Source: Cerina litoralis (lineage in GTDB: Bacteria > Bacteroidota > Bacteroidia > Flavobacteriales > Flavobacteriaceae). Taken from it: DNA of 64,000 nucleotides. Below, one piece after another: positions 25,352-33,438 of this stretch. The stretch lies in assembly GCA_022008415.1 (NCBI GenBank), contig JAIRBC010000015.1, positions 62,001 to 126,000 of the forward strand, in the 5' to 3' direction. The translations under genes and the position numbers were made by a program. The notes under the pieces were generated by a model. The model made no database searches, was not told where the DNA came from, and worked only from the letters and a program-made list of their open reading frames with translations. Positions within the stretch are counted from its first letter, which is position 1. Each line of letters starts with the position of its first letter.

Positions 25352-26611
25352 TCACTCACCCATTGCGGCCGCGACCGCAGCAGATAATTTTTTATAGGTA
25401 CCGTTTTCCAACCGTTCGCGAATTGAGGAAAAGGCGATAAGGGTTTCCTCGATATCCTTTAAGGTATGGGTTGCCGTTGGAATCATCCTGAGAAGAATGA
25501 GTCCTTTTGGAATTACCGGATAGACCACTATGGAACAAAATATTCCGTGGTTTTCCCTTAAATCTTTCACCAAGGCCATAGCCTCGGGGATGCTCCCCTT
25601 AAGATATACCGGGGTAACGCAGCTGGTGGTATTGCCAATATCGAATCCTTTGGCCTTTAAGCCGCTTTGAAGGGCATTGACATTTTCCCAAAGCTTTGCC
25701 TTCAGCTCAGGCATGGTACGCAACATGTCCAATCGTTTCAGCGCCCCTTTAACATATACCATGGGCAAGGATTTTGCGAACATTTGCGAACGCATGTTGT
25801 ATTTTAGATAATCAATAATTTCCTTATCGGCAGCCAAAAAAGCGCCTATCCCGGCCATAGATTTTGCAAATGTGGCAAAGTAAACATCGATATCCTGTTG
25901 CACGCCTTGTTCTTCCCCTGCTCCGGCACCGGTTGGTCCCAAGGTGCCAAAACCATGGGCGTCGTCTACCAAAAGACGGAAATTATATTTTTGTTTTAGG
26001 GCAACGATTTCCTTCAATATGCCTTGCTCACCGCGCATCCCAAAAACTCCTTCGGAAATCACCAAGATTCCACCGCCGGTGTGTTCTGCCATTTTGGTCG
26101 CCCGTTCCAAGTTTTTCTCCAAACTTTCGACGTCGTTGTGCTTAAAAGTAAAGCGCTTGCCCATATGCAATCGTACTCCATCTATGATGCAGGCATGGGA
26201 ATCCATGTCGTATACGATAATGTCGTCCTTGGCAACCAAAGCATCGATCGTGGATAGGATACCCTGGTATCCAAAATTTAAAAGGTAGGCCGATTCTTTA
26301 TGGGCAAAAGCCGCCAATTCTTGTTCCAATTGCTCGTGAAAATCCGTATGGCCGCTCATCATCCTTGCCCCCATGGGGTAGGCCGCTCCATATTCGGCAG
26401 CGGTATCGCCATCCACTTTTTTAACCTCCGGCAAGTTAGAAAGTCCTAAATAGTCATTGATGCTCCAAGTAATTACATCTTTGCCCTGAAATTTCATTCG
26501 GTTGGAAATGGGTCCTTCAAGTTTTGGAAAAACAAAATATCCTTCGGCTTGTGACGCCCATTTTCCCAAAGGGCCCTTATTTTCTGTTATTCTGTCGAAT
26601 AAGTCTCTCAT
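25352..26611 (-). CDS. Alpha-oxoamine synthase family PLP enzyme; likely cysteate/serine fatty acyltransferase for sulfonolipid or sphingolipid
   Basis: 419 residues, fold-type I. PLP is held by Lys250 in FATFAKSMAGIGAF; Asp216/His219 lie in VDDAHGFGTLG, and substrate pocket residues are in DSHACIIDGVRLHMGKR. The family condenses an amino acid with an acyl thioester (Kbl, BioF, HemA, serine palmitoyltransferase). Length and the N-terminal arm (residues 1-45) are closer to serine palmitoyltransferase than to Kbl or BioF. The cysteine-synthase homolog 600 bp upstream suggests cysteate as the amino acid, as in capnine synthesis. It has its own -7 box at 26776. Confident of family, moderate on substrate. 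Confidence 0.85.
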   Translation of the reverse strand: MRDLFDRITENKGPLGKWASQAEGYFVFPKLEGPISNRMKFQGKDVITWSINDYLGLSNLPEVKKVDGDTAAEYGAAYPMGARMMSGHTDFHEQLEQELAAFAHKESAYLLNFGYQGILSTIDALVAKDDIIVYDMDSHACIIDGVRLHMGKRFTFKHNDVESLEKNLERATKMAEHTGGGILVISEGVFGMRGEQGILKEIVALKQKYNFRLLVDDAHGFGTLGPTGAGAGEEQGVQQDIDVYFATFAKSMAGIGAFLAADKEIIDYLKYNMRSQMFAKSLPMVYVKGALKRLDMLRTMPELKAKLWENVNALQSGLKAKGFDIGNTTSCVTPVYLKGSIPEAMALVKDLRENHGIFCSIVVYPVIPKGLILLRMIPTATHTLKDIEETLIAFSSIRERLENGTYKKLSAAVAAAMGE

Positions 26612-26775
26612 TTAGAGTGCTATTTTAATGAATCCACTTAAAATTTTCTTTAATCTGCTCCTACACCTAAGGCTGTGCTCAAAATATTTTCTTGGGAAGG
26701 AAAAAACAAAACCCCCCAATTCCCGGATTTATTTCTGGAACGAGTATAAAAGAAAAAATTCAAATAAATTCATTG

Positions 26776-26783
26776 CAAAAGTA
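26776..26783 (-). promoter_or_regulatory. -7 box TACTTTTG for the alpha-oxoamine synthase
   Basis: Exact TAnnTTTG on the minus strand, about 165 nt before the ATG at 26611. This gives the gene a transcript of its own and a fairly long leader. Confidence 0.5.
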
Positions 26784-26945
26784 TAGATTTTTGACAAGGA
26801 TTCATAAAAATTTTAAGTCTGATGTGGTCCTCCCGGACAAATTTTCGGACTTTTATGTCCTTTTTATCCTTTTGCCAGGACAAACACACGACCCCGGGTT
26901 GGTATAAACCAGGACTTTCTTTAAAGTTTGTTTCCAAAATGTATA

Positions 26946-27145
26946 GAAGTGATCGAAACTTTTTGCCCGGACAACTGTCGGGAGGAACCAAGCCTGATGG
27001 CTTCCCGCCCGCACCGGAACGAGCGGGTTGCGGGCGGATGAAGCCTTTTTTTAACGACATAGCCTTGGTTGCGGTACTCAAAAATGACAAAATCAAGTCG
27101 TGAAAAGCGAAATTCGCGGGTAAAAGAAAGTGTTTAAACCACTTT
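26946..27145 (+). mobile_element. MITE-like element, copy 1 (200 bp)
   Basis: The left end GAAGTGATCGAAACTTTTT and right end AAGTGTTTAAACCACTTT form imperfect terminal inverted repeats. Blocks shared with copy 2 (53903-54101): a hairpin CCCGGACA/TGTCGGG, GGAGGAACC, ATGAAGCC plus seven T, GGTACTCAAAAATGA, GGTAAAAGAAA and GTTTAAACCACTT. A GC-rich hairpin (27004-27037) is inserted here at a place where copy 2 has none. No coding potential, so movement would need a transposase elsewhere. Confidence 0.75.
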
Positions 27146-27149
27146 TTAT

Positions 27150-27183
27150 AAAAAAAATGAACGCTCCAATTTGGAGCGTTCAT
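27150..27183 (-). terminator. Rho-independent terminator of the cysteine-synthase homolog
   Basis: Near-perfect ATGAACGCTCC/GGAGCGTTCAT hairpin followed on the minus strand by a run of seven to eight T residues, directly next to MITE copy 1. Confidence 0.88.
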
Positions 27184-27209
27184 TAATACGGTTACTAAGA
27201 TTTTAGTCC

Positions 27210-28250
27210 TTATTTTATTACTTGTATTTTTTCGGCCTCCACCACGTTTTTACTGTCAAAAAAGCCTTGGTCGTTCATCCATTGGTCGCTGTATATCTTA
27301 CTCATATACCTTGAGCCATGATCTGGGAATATGGCTACCACGTTGCTGTCCTTGGTAAATTCCCCAGCTGCGTCCAATTGTTTCAGAGCTTGTGTTACGG
27401 CACCGCTGGTATAGCCGACAAACAGTCCCTCGGACTTGCAGAGTTCACGGGCGGTATGCGCACTTTCCTCGTCCGTAACCTTTATAAATTTATCGATGAC
27501 ATCAAAATCGGTTGCGGCGGGAATCAGATTTTTACCCAATCCCTCTATTCGATAGGGATAGATCTCATCGTTGTCGAATTCCCTTGTTTCGTGGAATTTT
27601 TTCAATACGGAACCAAAAGCATCGACTCCTATAATCTTAATGTTGGGATTTTTCTCTTTTAAGTATCGGCCCGTGCCCGAAATTGTGCCACCGGTACCGC
27701 TGCAAGCTACCAAATGGGTGATGTTACCATTTGTTTGCTTCCAAATCTCGGGCCCCGTACTCTTGTAGTGGGCCTCTATGTTTAGTTTGTTAAAATACTG
27801 GTTGATATAAACCGAACCTTTAACCTCGCTGTGCAGACGCTTGGCCACCTCATAATACGATCGCGGATCATCCGCGCTCACGTGGGCCGGACATACGTAT
27901 ACCTTTGCTCCCATGGAGCGAAGCATATCGATTTTATCTTTAGAAGACTTGGAGCTTACGGCTAAAATGCACTCGTAGCCTTTAATAATGCTCACCATGG
28001 CAATACTAAAACCCGTATTGCCCGAAGTAGTTTCAACAATCGTACTCCCTTCGGCCAAAATACCGGTGCGCTCCGCCTCCTCAATGATATAGGCCGCAAT
28101 TCGATCTTTGGACGAATGTCCCGGATTGAAGGCTTCTACCTTGGCATAAAAATTTCCCGTGAGGGAAGCTGCTATTCTATTGAGTTTTACGAGGGGGGTA
28201 TCTCCTATAAGTTCTAGGATGTTATTATAAGCGTTTATCTTATGTTCCAT
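27210..28250 (-). CDS. Cysteine-synthase family PLP enzyme; candidate cysteate synthase
   Basis: 346 residues, fold-type II. PLP Lys48 lies in NPGHSSKDR, the phosphate loop later in SGTGGTISG, and the substrate loop is TTSGNTG (residues 75-80). Classical CysK has NP-X-X-SVKDR, so the GHSS wording and the long C-terminal extension to residue 346 mark a separate subfamily. The enzyme should join a beta-activated serine with a sulfur nucleophile. Next to an acyl-condensing PLP enzyme on the same strand, sulfite as nucleophile and cysteate as product make sense (capnine pathway). Plain cysteine or cystathionine synthesis is the alternative. Confidence 0.85.
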   Translation of the reverse strand: MEHKINAYNNILELIGDTPLVKLNRIAASLTGNFYAKVEAFNPGHSSKDRIAAYIIEEAERTGILAEGSTIVETTSGNTGFSIAMVSIIKGYECILAVSSKSSKDKIDMLRSMGAKVYVCPAHVSADDPRSYYEVAKRLHSEVKGSVYINQYFNKLNIEAHYKSTGPEIWKQTNGNITHLVACSGTGGTISGTGRYLKEKNPNIKIIGVDAFGSVLKKFHETREFDNDEIYPYRIEGLGKNLIPAATDFDVIDKFIKVTDEESAHTARELCKSEGLFVGYTSGAVTQALKQLDAAGEFTKDSNVVAIFPDHGSRYMSKIYSDQWMNDQGFFDSKNVVEAEKIQVIK

Positions 28251-28309
28251 ACAGGTCTTCTAGGTTTTCAAATTATCGTTTTATTGAAAAAACAATAATT
28301 TTCATGGGA

Positions 28310-28317
28310 CAAAATTA
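28310..28317 (-). promoter_or_regulatory. -7 box TAATTTTG
   Basis: Exact TAnnTTTG on the minus strand about 60 nt before the ATG at 28250 of the cysteine-synthase homolog. Confidence 0.5.
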
Positions 28318-28382
28318 ATATATTTTTTTAAACAACACCCATTTTTAGCGGAGTTTTGAGGATTCTCCACCTTTTAATAGGG

Positions 28383-30446
28383 TTATTCCAGTGGAATTTT
28401 GTTCTCCAGATCCAATAAAAAAGCGTATTCCTTGGCCACTTCCCTCAGGGATTCGAACCTGCCCGAAGCCCCGCCATGACCGGTCTCCATGTTGATGTCT
28501 AACAACAACAAATGTTCGTCTGTCTTAAAGTCCCTAAGCTTGGCTACCCATTTGGCAGGTTCCCAATATTGAACCTGGGAATCGTGAAGTCCGGTAGTGA
28601 CCAACAGATGGGGATACTTCTGCGCCTTTATATTGTCATAGGGGGAATAAGATTTTATGTAATCGTAGTACTCCCTTTCGTTTGGATTTCCCCATTCGTC
28701 ATATTCTCCGGTGGTTAGTGGTATGGATTCGTCCAACATCGTCGTAACCACGTCTACAAAAGGCACAGCAGCAATTATTCCGTTATACAGGCCTGGAGCC
28801 ATGTTGGCTATTGCGCCCATCAAAAGTCCGCCGGCAGAACCTCCCATTGCGTATAAATGTTCCTTACTGGTGTATTTATGATCGATCAAAAACTGGGAAC
28901 AGTCTATAAAATCTGTAAAAGTGTTCCTTTTTTTCAACAACTTTCCGTCTTCGTACCAATTACGGCCCAAGTATTCCCCTCCACGGACATGGGCAACAAC
29001 GTATATAAAACCACGATCCAACAAACTAAGGCGCACCGTAGAAAAATGGGGGTCTATCGTGTGCCCGTAAGACCCGTACGCATATTGCAGTAATGGACTG
29101 GAACCATCCAAGGGGGTGTCCTTGTGATAAACAAGGGACATGGGTACCTTGGTGCCGTCCGTTGCGGTAGCCCAAATCCGTTCCGAAAGATAATTTTCTT
29201 TCTTAAACTTGCCCCCCAGTACCTCCTGTTCCTTCTTCACTACTTTTTCTTGGGTACGCATGTTAAAATCGATAACCGAACTTGGCGTGGCGAGGGAATT
29301 GTAACCGTATCGCAAGACTTCGGTGTCAAAATCGGGATTGGTACCCACATAAGCGGTGTAGGTTTCATTGTCGAACGGAAGATAGTAGCTATCCAATTGG
29401 TCCCAGCGCACGATCTTCAATTGGTTCAATCCGTTTTTCCTTTCAGACAGCACGTAATAATCCTTAAATATATCGATATCCTCCAGAAGCACATCCTTCC
29501 GATGTCGAATAAATTCTTCCCAGTAATCCGAGTGGGTATTCCTCTCATCGGTTTTCATTAATTTAAAGTTCGTCGCCTTGTCCCTGTTGGTGAGAATGTA
29601 GAACGAATCCCCATAATGGGCAATGGAGTACTCCAACCCTCTTTTTCGGGCAGAAAAAACCTCAAATTCCCCATCGGGTTCATCGGCCTTTAGAATTCGG
29701 TATTCGGAAGTAAGGGTACTGGTAGATCCGATGACGATATATTTCTTGGATTTGGTTTTATACACAAAAGTGCTAAATGCCTCATCTTTTTCGTGGTATA
29801 CGAGTATATCCTCCGCAATGGAAGTTCCCAACCTATGCTTAAATATTTTGTCCGACCTCAATGTCACCGGGTCTTTCAATACATAAAAAAGAGTCTTGTT
29901 ATCCTGTGCCCAGACCGCACCTCCGGTCGTGTTCTCTATTCGATCGGGGAACAGCTCACCTGTGCCCAGGTTTTTAATCTGGAGGACATATTGCCTCCGT
30001 GAAACCGTGTCGACCCCAAATGCCGCCAACTGGTTGTCCGGGCTTATGGCCACGCCGCCCAGATTGAAATACTCGTGATCTTTGGCCAACTCATTGCAAT
30101 TGAACAGAATTTCCTCCCGGGCATCCATAGACTCCATACGACGGGTATAAATGGGGTATTCCTTTCCTTTTTTAAATCGGGTGCAGTACCAATACCCGTT
30201 ATGTTTATAAGGGACAGAGGCATCATCTTCCTTGATCCTGCCCTTCATTTCCTCGAAAAGGGATTTTTGAAACCCACGGGTATGGGCCGTCAGTGCTTTG
30301 TAGTAGGTGTTTTCCTGTTCCAAATAAGAGATCACCTCCGGGTTTTCCCTATCGTTCAACCAATAGTAATTATCTATCCTTATGTCATCGTGAATTTCTA
30401 ACTTGTGCGGTATTTTCTTGGCCAGAGGTTTCCCGGTTCCTATCAT
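28383..30446 (-). CDS. ptrB: Oligopeptidase B (S9 prolyl-oligopeptidase family)
   Basis: 687 residues. The N-terminal part has the family opening IDNYYWLNDRENPEVISYLE and a seven-bladed propeller to about residue 410. The alpha/beta-hydrolase domain follows, with catalytic Ser537 in GGSAGG, a late Asp region (VTTGLHDSQVQYWEP) and a His in ETGHGGASG. Position and length match E. coli PtrB (Ser532). It should cut short peptides after Lys or Arg in the cytoplasm, as no signal peptide is seen. It has its own promoter. Confidence 0.93.
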   Translation of the reverse strand: MIGTGKPLAKKIPHKLEIHDDIRIDNYYWLNDRENPEVISYLEQENTYYKALTAHTRGFQKSLFEEMKGRIKEDDASVPYKHNGYWYCTRFKKGKEYPIYTRRMESMDAREEILFNCNELAKDHEYFNLGGVAISPDNQLAAFGVDTVSRRQYVLQIKNLGTGELFPDRIENTTGGAVWAQDNKTLFYVLKDPVTLRSDKIFKHRLGTSIAEDILVYHEKDEAFSTFVYKTKSKKYIVIGSTSTLTSEYRILKADEPDGEFEVFSARKRGLEYSIAHYGDSFYILTNRDKATNFKLMKTDERNTHSDYWEEFIRHRKDVLLEDIDIFKDYYVLSERKNGLNQLKIVRWDQLDSYYLPFDNETYTAYVGTNPDFDTEVLRYGYNSLATPSSVIDFNMRTQEKVVKKEQEVLGGKFKKENYLSERIWATATDGTKVPMSLVYHKDTPLDGSSPLLQYAYGSYGHTIDPHFSTVRLSLLDRGFIYVVAHVRGGEYLGRNWYEDGKLLKKRNTFTDFIDCSQFLIDHKYTSKEHLYAMGGSAGGLLMGAIANMAPGLYNGIIAAVPFVDVVTTMLDESIPLTTGEYDEWGNPNEREYYDYIKSYSPYDNIKAQKYPHLLVTTGLHDSQVQYWEPAKWVAKLRDFKTDEHLLLLDINMETGHGGASGRFESLREVAKEYAFLLDLENKIPLE

Positions 30447-30469
30447 GCTAACTTCGATTTAAAAAAATC

Positions 30470-30497
30470 CAAAAGTAAGGATTTATACCCCTTTCAA
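30470..30497 (-). promoter_or_regulatory. ptrB promoter (TTG, 17-bp spacer, TACTTTTG)
   Basis: On the minus strand a TTG (30497-30495) is followed after 17 bp by TACTTTTG (30477-30470), 23 nt before the ATG. Both elements and their spacing fit the Bacteroidota consensus. Confidence 0.65.
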
Positions 30498-30564
30498 ATA
30501 GAAACTTGTGTTTTTCTGTCTTTCTATGGGCATGGTGGGTATTTAAATAACCCGGGGCAGAAAC

Positions 30565-30598
30565 AATAATAAAGGCCCATTTGATAAACAGGCCTTTT
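30565..30598 (-). terminator. Rho-independent terminator
   Basis: AAAAGGCC / GGCCTTT hairpin followed on the minus strand by a T-rich stretch, about 80 nt past the stop of the 95-residue membrane protein. Confidence 0.65.
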
Positions 30599-30675
30599 GG
30601 CATGGAAGGCGTAAAGATGTTAAACCGACCCAGTGTAAGCTTGGGGGTACGTGACGTCTTGATCGGTTTAACCGA

Positions 30676-30963
30676 CTATACGGCGATCCATAAGTTTAAC
30701 ACAAGTAGTAGTACATTTATCCCTACGCTGATCAGGAGCATGTCGAACACCCATTTGGATTTAAGTTGCGCCAAAATAGCCGCATTGTACAACATGGATA
30801 ATAATATACAGATCCCCAATTGTAAAATATAGTAGGGACCTTTGGCTGCCAAGATCATCATGGCAGCAACGGATCCTACGCAACTTTGAAAAATAATCGA
30901 TAGGGGAACATATTCCCAATATAAAGATCTAAAATCTAGCAATAACTTGTTATATACCGCCAT
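30676..30963 (-). CDS. Small membrane protein, unknown function
   Basis: 95 residues from ATG 30963 (MAVYNKLLLDFRSLYWEYVP); an upstream in-frame TTG is part of a near-consensus -7 box GATCTTTG (30995-30988) and so is not a start. Three membrane helices are clear: IIFQSCVGSVAAMMILAA, YILQLGICILLSMLYNAAIL and MLLISVGINVLLLVLNLWIA. No family recognised. It is divergent from the Crp/Fnr regulator 240 bp away, which might control it. Confidence 0.7.
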   Translation of the reverse strand: MAVYNKLLLDFRSLYWEYVPLSIIFQSCVGSVAAMMILAAKGPYYILQLGICILLSMLYNAAILAQLKSKWVFDMLLISVGINVLLLVLNLWIAV

Positions 30964-31203
30964 GGTTTTGTAATTTAGAATTTTGTGCAAAGATCGGCCC
31001 TAAGTCGGACCTGTTTTATGATTTTAATCATAATAAAGGATAAAATTGTCCTTTATCTGTGAGGTCGACTACTCGATGCCCGTCTGCCCCGAATGCAGGC
31101 CCAACAATATCGTTGTAGCAGGGCGGTAAGTCCAAGCAAGGAAATGAACTTCCTCGCGGCTATACCATGGGGAGTTCAATAGATTTAACCCGAAGAGATC
31201 AAA

Positions 31204-31794
31204 ATGATAGATTTAGACATTTTAATGCAATTTGATGCGGAGGAAATGGCCTATAAGAAGGATGAACTGATCCTATCCGAAGGAAAAAGAGCCGATTTTT
31301 ATTATCAGATTACCAAGGGAGAGGTAAAAATGTTCAACATCACAGAAGACGGAAAAGAATTCGTGCAAGGGATTTTTAGTGCGGGAAACAGTTTTGCCGA
31401 ACCCCCATTGTTCGGCGATTTTTCTTACCCGGCTTCCGCAGCGGCTACCACGGATGCCAGCCTCTACCGATTATCCAAGAATCGGTTTCTGGAGTTATTG
31501 CGACTACATCCTAATATACATTTAAAATTTACCCAGATCCTCTGCAATAGGCTCCTTTACAAATCCATGATTATGAAGGAAGTTTCGGTATACCCTCCGG
31601 AACACCGGATACTTTCCTTGCTCGGCTACCTAAAAAATGAAAACAGTCCGGACCATCCCTATCACGTAAAATTAACACGCCAAGGCATCGCAGAACTCAC
31701 GGGAATGCGCGTTGAAACCGTAATCAGGGCCATTAAGAAGCTAGGGAGCGAAAAAAAACTCACCTTAAAGGGAAGCAAGATATGGGTGGGATGA
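31204..31794 (+). CDS. Crp/Fnr family transcriptional regulator
   Basis: 196 residues. Residues about 10-115 form a cyclic-nucleotide-binding fold (ILSEGKRADFYYQITKGEVK, GNSFAEPPLFGDFSYPASAA). Residues 140-196 form a winged HTH with VKLTRQGIAELTGMRVETV and IRAIKKLGSEKKLTLKG. There is no Fnr-type N-terminal cysteine cluster, so it is not an oxygen sensor of that kind. The effector is unknown. Targets may include the divergent membrane-protein gene. Confidence 0.9.
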   Translation: MIDLDILMQFDAEEMAYKKDELILSEGKRADFYYQITKGEVKMFNITEDGKEFVQGIFSAGNSFAEPPLFGDFSYPASAAATTDASLYRLSKNRFLELLRLHPNIHLKFTQILCNRLLYKSMIMKEVSVYPPEHRILSLLGYLKNENSPDHPYHVKLTRQGIAELTGMRVETVIRAIKKLGSEKKLTLKGSKIWVG

Positions 31795-32005
31795 TCGACC
31801 ATCGATATTTTATCGTTCGAACTCGTTACAAATTAATTGCTACCGATTACCGTCCCCTCGATTCCCTGCCGGTTTATAAAATGTATCCGAGATACTAAGT
31901 ATAAGATTCGAAATGTTTTGGGGATAAATACGCGGTATACAAAATGAAAAAATGCATTTAAGAGGTTATTGAAATAGCAAGCCCGTTTTTATCGTGGATA
32001 ATCCC

Positions 32006-32013
32006 TATTTTTG
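32006..32013 (+). promoter_or_regulatory. -7 box TATTTTTG that predicts a leaderless mRNA
   Basis: Exact TAnnTTTG whose last base is only 3 nt before the ATG at 32017. With initiation 4-5 nt past the box, transcription would begin at the start codon. Confidence 0.5.
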
Positions 32014-32016
32014 GGC

Positions 32017-32778
32017 ATGATTTCCATTGTCCTTATCGGTACCGGAAACGTGGCGCGGCATTTGTTCGACACCTTTAGGCTTTACGATAAAATTAATATC
32101 GTACAGGTTGTGGGGAGAAATGAACAAGCACTGGCCTATTTTGGACAATATTCCAAAACCGGTTCCAATTTTAGTAATACGGAGCCAGCAGATATTTATA
32201 TCATTGCAGTAAGTGACGATGCCATTGCCCCTGTTTCTCAATTAATTGCCAATGTAAAAGGGGTAGTCGCGCATACTTCTGGAAGTGTGCCCATGGAGGC
32301 TTTATCGAAACACCCGCACAAGGGCGTTATCTATCCGTTGCAGACCTTCAGTAAGGAACGAAAAATAGATTTAAAGAACGTTCCCCTCTGTTTGGAATCT
32401 GATCAAAAGAAAGATTTGGAAGTGTTAAACCGCTTGGCGCACCTTATCTCCGACCATGTTTATGGGATATCTTCGAAACAGCGAAAATCCCTTCATTTGG
32501 CGGCGGTTTTTGTCAATAATTTTACCAATCATCTCTATCAGATCGGCAAAGAACTATGCGAGGAAAACAACCTTCCGTTCGAAATCCTAAATCCCTTGAT
32601 CTTGGAAACGGCCCAAAAGCTCGAGACCCTATCGCCTTGTGAAGCCCAAACCGGACCGGCTAAGCGCGGGGACCTAAGTACCCTGAAGAAACAAGTGGGC
32701 CAACTAAAAAATGATAGATTAATAAAAATATATGAACTTTTTAGTCGATCTATTCAAATGAAATTTTCAAGGGACTAG
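32017..32778 (+). CDS. Rossmann-fold oxidoreductase with DUF2520 domain
   Basis: 253 residues from ATG 32017 (MISIVLIGTGNVARHLF); the TTG two codons upstream is part of the promoter box. The N-half is an NAD(P)-binding Rossmann fold with GTGNVA, then AHTSGSVPMEALS. The C-half (about 125-250) is DUF2520, a helical domain with QRKSLHLAAVFVNNFTNHL, resembling ketopantoate- or pyrroline-5-carboxylate-reductase-like dimer domains. Substrate unknown. It heads a run with kdsC, maf, a lipoprotein and an MscS channel. Confidence 0.85.
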   Translation: MISIVLIGTGNVARHLFDTFRLYDKINIVQVVGRNEQALAYFGQYSKTGSNFSNTEPADIYIIAVSDDAIAPVSQLIANVKGVVAHTSGSVPMEALSKHPHKGVIYPLQTFSKERKIDLKNVPLCLESDQKKDLEVLNRLAHLISDHVYGISSKQRKSLHLAAVFVNNFTNHLYQIGKELCEENNLPFEILNPLILETAQKLETLSPCEAQTGPAKRGDLSTLKKQVGQLKNDRLIKIYELFSRSIQMKFSRD

Positions 32779-32836
32779 AAACTAGATGTTAGATGCTGAA
32801 TACCGGATACCGGACACTGAACGTTGGCTACTGGTT
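32774..32836 (+). repeat. Nine-unit degenerate heptamer array
   Basis: Read in steps of 7 from 32774: ACTAGAA, ACTAGAT, GTTAGAT, GCTGAAT, ACCGGAT, ACCGGAC, ACTGAAC, GTTGGCT, ACTGGTT. Every unit is in exact phase and follows a pattern near NCTGGAT. The array begins over the stop codon of the DUF2520 gene and ends 55 nt before kdsC. Confidence 0.8.
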
Positions 32837-32891
32837 AAAAACTATATTATCCCATCATAACAATATCGATCTAAAAACATCAACTTCCAAA

Positions 32892-33419
32892 ATGGAAAAA
32901 AACTATAAGCAGTATTTAAAGGACATCACTACTTTTGTATTCGATGTGGACGGGGTCTTTACAGATGGGTCAATCCTGATTACCACTAGTGGGGAAATGC
33001 TTCGCAAAATGAGCGTCAAGGATGGATACGCCCTAAAAACAGCCCTCCAGAAAGGATACAACGTGTGCATTATTTCCGGCGGGACCAACGAAGGGGTTAG
33101 GGAACGACTAAAGGGACTTGGTGTAAGCGATATTTATATGGGTGCCCATCACAAAGAGGAACCCCTGGATGAATATCTGGATATAAACCAAATAAACCCA
33201 AAAAATGTGCTCTATATGGGAGACGACCTGCCCGATATCCCTCCAATGCTAAAGGTAATCATGCCTACGGCGCCCCAAAATGCGGTTCCAGAGGTAAAGG
33301 CGGTCGCCAAATACGTATCCCATAAGACCGGGGGCGATGGATGCGTAAGGGACGTTATAGAACAAGTGCTCAAGATCCGTGGCGATTGGTATGACAATTT
33401 TGATGCCCAAAACGATTAA
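32892..33419 (+). CDS. kdsC: 3-deoxy-D-manno-octulosonate 8-phosphate phosphatase (KdsC-type HAD)
   Basis: 175 residues from ATG 32892 (MEKNYKQYLKDITTFVFDVD); the upstream part of the open frame is only the heptamer array. HAD motifs: DVDGVFTDG (nucleophile Asp18, Asp20), IISGG, and MGDDLPDIP for metal binding. The small size without a cap domain is typical of KdsC, which forms tetramers. The enzyme makes Kdo for the LPS core, linking it to the lipid A acyltransferase at 4.1 kb. The maf start lies 19 nt past its stop. Confidence 0.92.
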   Translation: MEKNYKQYLKDITTFVFDVDGVFTDGSILITTSGEMLRKMSVKDGYALKTALQKGYNVCIISGGTNEGVRERLKGLGVSDIYMGAHHKEEPLDEYLDINQINPKNVLYMGDDLPDIPPMLKVIMPTAPQNAVPEVKAVAKYVSHKTGGDGCVRDVIEQVLKIRGDWYDNFDAQND

Positions 33420-33438
33420 GGGATTTAACTTAGGAGAT

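Larger units (their letters stand above)
26612..27209. repeat. 598-bp gap holding a promoter, MITE copy 1 and a terminator
   Basis: No gene is credible here. The gap contains the -7 box of the oxoamine synthase, a 200-bp MITE-like element (26946-27145) and the terminator of the cysteine-synthase homolog (27150-27183). A minus-strand open frame across the element has no family features. Confidence 0.7.

Noticed and set aside
26770..27183. 137-codon open frame on the minus strand across MITE copy 1
   Set aside because: Composition is irregular, it runs through inverted repeats and a terminator, and it shows no motif.
28441..28460. Sequence AGGGATTCGAACCTG resembling the T-arm of a tRNA on the minus strand
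   Set aside because: It lies in the conserved end of oligopeptidase B (SGRFESLREV), and no acceptor stem or anticodon arm can be built around it.
32793..32891. 33-codon N-terminal extension of KdsC
   Set aside because: The extension is the translation of a heptamer array, and the HAD domain begins normally after ATG 32892.
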